From positions 62,001 to 126,000 of the forward strand of contig JAEUVZ010000019.1 of assembly GCA_016786665.1 (NCBI GenBank): a stretch of DNA of 64,000 bases, written 5' to 3'. Position numbers and translations under genes: made by a program. Position 1 is the first letter of the stretch. Each line of letters begins with the position of its first letter. Shown piece by piece: positions 62,530 to 64,000 of the stretch. The notes under the pieces are model-generated. The model had not been told where the DNA came from. It did no database searches and worked only from the letters and a program-made list of their open reading frames with translations. This stretch comes from Flavipsychrobacter sp. Lineage in GTDB: Bacteria; Bacteroidota; Bacteroidia; Chitinophagales; Chitinophagaceae.

Positions 62530-64000
62530 CTATTTTGTGAAAAACTTTGATACGGGGTTCTTTTTCTTCTTTTTCGGTTCTTCGCCTGTTGCGCCATATC
62601 CCTGGCCGTAGCTGTAACCATATCCATAGCCGGACCCATAACCATATCCGTACTTTTTCTTGAACTCCACGCCATTGAAGATAATGGCCGGGTTGTGCAG
62701 CTTCTTGTCTTTGTTCAGTACGTCGAACATACGGAGTTGGTCTTTCACGGTGTAGGCCTGGCGTACCACGAACATATTGATGGTAGCATATTGAGACAGT
62801 ATCAGCGCATCAGACACGAGGCCGATAGGCGCGGTATCGATGATGATCACGTCAAACATTTCGTGCAGTTCGTCAATCAGTTCTTTGCAGGTAGGGAGTA
62901 CCAGCAGTTCTCCGGGGTTGGGAGGTATGGGGCCGCAATTGGCGATATAAAGGTTCTCGTGTACGCCCGACGCTTTCAGTACCTGGCTCAGGTCGGATAT
63001 GCCGGCCAGGTAGCCGCTGATACCGCCTTCGTTGCTCAGGCCCAGGTAAGAGCTGATGCGGGGCTTTCTCAGGTCAAACTCCATAATTACCACGCGCTTC
63101 TTAGCCAGCGTCATCGTGATGCCCAGGTTGATGGACACGAACGACTTACCTTCTCCGCTGGTGCTGGAGGTGATCACGAATACCTTCTTCTCACTGGAGG
63201 CCGACATGAATTCGAGGTTGGCTCGTATGAGGCGGAATTGTTCCGCTATACCAGTGCGCACGTGCGGGCCTACTACTATGGAATTTTCTTTTCCATTAGT
63301 ATCCTCCGACAGGCTTACCGAACCAATGATAGGGATAGTAGTGAGCGACTCGATGTCATTCTCATTGATGACGCGGTTGTTCAGCAGTTCCTTTATCACC
63401 AGCACCAGGGTTGGTATCATCAGCCCCAGTACCATCATCGCCAGGTACACGTTCTTGTTTACCGGTGAGATAGGCGCAGGGCTGGAGAATGGCGCGATAA
63501 CAACTTTAGATTTATTAGTTGCGGCATACATGGATATCTCGTTCTCTATTCCTTTCTGGTAGAGGTAGAGGTAGACATTTTGCGATACATCATAATTACG
63601 GCGTACATCTTTAATGGTACGGTCTATTTCGGGCACGGCCTTTATACGGCTGCTGCTCACGGCTACGTTGCGGTTAGCGCTCTGCAGGCTGATGTTCAGC
63701 GAGTTGTAGATGCGTTCGGTGGCATCCAGCAAGCGGCGGCGCATAGATGCCAGTTCGTTGGTCACCTGCTGTATAGAGGGGTGCGAAGGTCCGTAGTTAG
63801 CCAGCTGGTCATCCAGGCGTTGCACCGCGGCATTGTAGAGTGTTACCTGGTTCAGCAGTATGGGGTCGTCTACACCCAGCCCGGCAATTACCTGGTTCTT
63901 GTTAGAAGATAGTATCTGCTGCAGGTTGGCTATCGCTTGTTTTTGTGTGGTGAGCTGGTTGATGCGCTGCTCATTCATGGTTTTCTCCGTCAGGTAGCTG
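62530..64000 (-). CDS. Wzc-like polysaccharide tyrosine autokinase (partial, C-terminal part)
   Basis: The reading frame continues through the right edge, so the N-terminus is missing. The visible 490 residues contain a coiled-coil periplasmic part, one transmembrane helix (near NVYLAMMVLGLMIPTLVLVI, given in outline) and a cytoplasmic kinase with Walker A TSGEGKS, Walker A' EFDLRKPR and Walker B VIIDTAP. The C-terminus has a Gly/Tyr-rich stretch (KYGYGYGSGYGYGYSYGQGY) that probably holds the autophosphorylated tyrosines, then a lysine-rich end. It controls chain length and export of the polysaccharide made by the neighbouring genes. Confidence 0.86.
   Translation of the reverse strand, partial: SYLTEKTMNEQRINQLTTQKQAIANLQQILSSNKNQVIAGLGVDDPILLNQVTLYNAAVQRLDDQLANYGPSHPSIQQVTNELASMRRRLLDATERIYNSLNISLQSANRNVAVSSSRIKAVPEIDRTIKDVRRNYDVSQNVYLYLYQKGIENEISMYAATNKSKVVIAPFSSPAPISPVNKNVYLAMMVLGLMIPTLVLVIKELLNNRVINENDIESLTTIPIIGSVSLSEDTNGKENSIVVGPHVRTGIAEQFRLIRANLEFMSASSEKKVFVITSSTSGEGKSFVSINLGITMTLAKKRVVIMEFDLRKPRISSYLGLSNEGGISGYLAGISDLSQVLKASGVHENLYIANCGPIPPNPGELLVLPTCKELIDELHEMFDVIIIDTAPIGLVSDALILSQYATINMFVVRQAYTVKDQLRMFDVLNKDKKLHNPAIIFNGVEFKKKYGYGYGSGYGYGYSYGQGYGATGEEPKKKKKNPVSKFFTK

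Overview
The window is a chromosomal segment of a Bacteroidota bacterium. Evidence in the sequence: a type IX-secreted gliding-type adhesin with SprB repeats, a second type IX-sorted protein, DUF4294, DUF4286 and DUF5777 family proteins, a stand-alone bTHX ribosomal protein, and promoters of the TTG-N(19-21)-TAnnTTTG class. Base composition is about 50% GC, and ATA is a common isoleucine codon in ordinary genes. A Chitinophagales-like lineage is plausible but cannot be proven from the window. I found no tRNA, rRNA, insertion sequence, phage or CRISPR array.

Left part (1-12.6 kb): the edge cuts ccmF, preceded by ccmE (cytochrome c maturation). Then come an agmatinase/arginase-family enzyme, a set of secreted or lipoprotein genes of unknown role including a TPR protein, a Na+/Ca2+ exchanger, and a GlxA-type regulator. 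A tightly overlapping operon follows: ABC ATPase, ABC permease, LolA-like protein and a UbiA-like membrane protein, then a bestrophin-type channel.

Middle (12.7-29.3 kb): a helicase plus PdeM nuclease pair belonging to the ligase-associated DNA-damage set; a 1396-residue SprB-repeat adhesin; and DUF4294. Next is a co-directional block: YceI, a propeller histidine kinase, a LytTR regulator, an OB-fold protein, two lipoprotein cytochromes with CX4CH haem sites, a second YceI and a DUF5777 barrel. I consider this block the best candidate for an undescribed extracytoplasmic redox system. It ends at a bidirectional terminator facing mdh.

Core metabolism and repeats (29.3-48.9 kb): two related micro-proteins; a glycosyltransferase with an LpxH-like phosphatase; a beta-CASP nuclease; class Ia ribonucleotide reductase (nrdB, nrdA) behind a 513-nt leader; MscS; a racemase-acetyltransferase pair; and a 65/66-bp tandem repeat. 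These are followed by a methyltransferase, a cold-shock protein, an isolated atpG, a type IX-sorted protein, a MacB-like permease, rsgA, DUF4286, HU and bTHX.

Right part (48.9-64 kb): a surface-polysaccharide locus. It has a nucleotide-sugar epimerase, four GT4-type glycosyltransferases, one GT25-type transferase, two asparagine-synthase-type amidotransferases, a multi-spanning membrane protein, an ABC flippase and a Wzc-like tyrosine autokinase cut by the right edge. Together they suggest synthesis, probable amidation, flipping and chain-length control of a cell-surface glycan.
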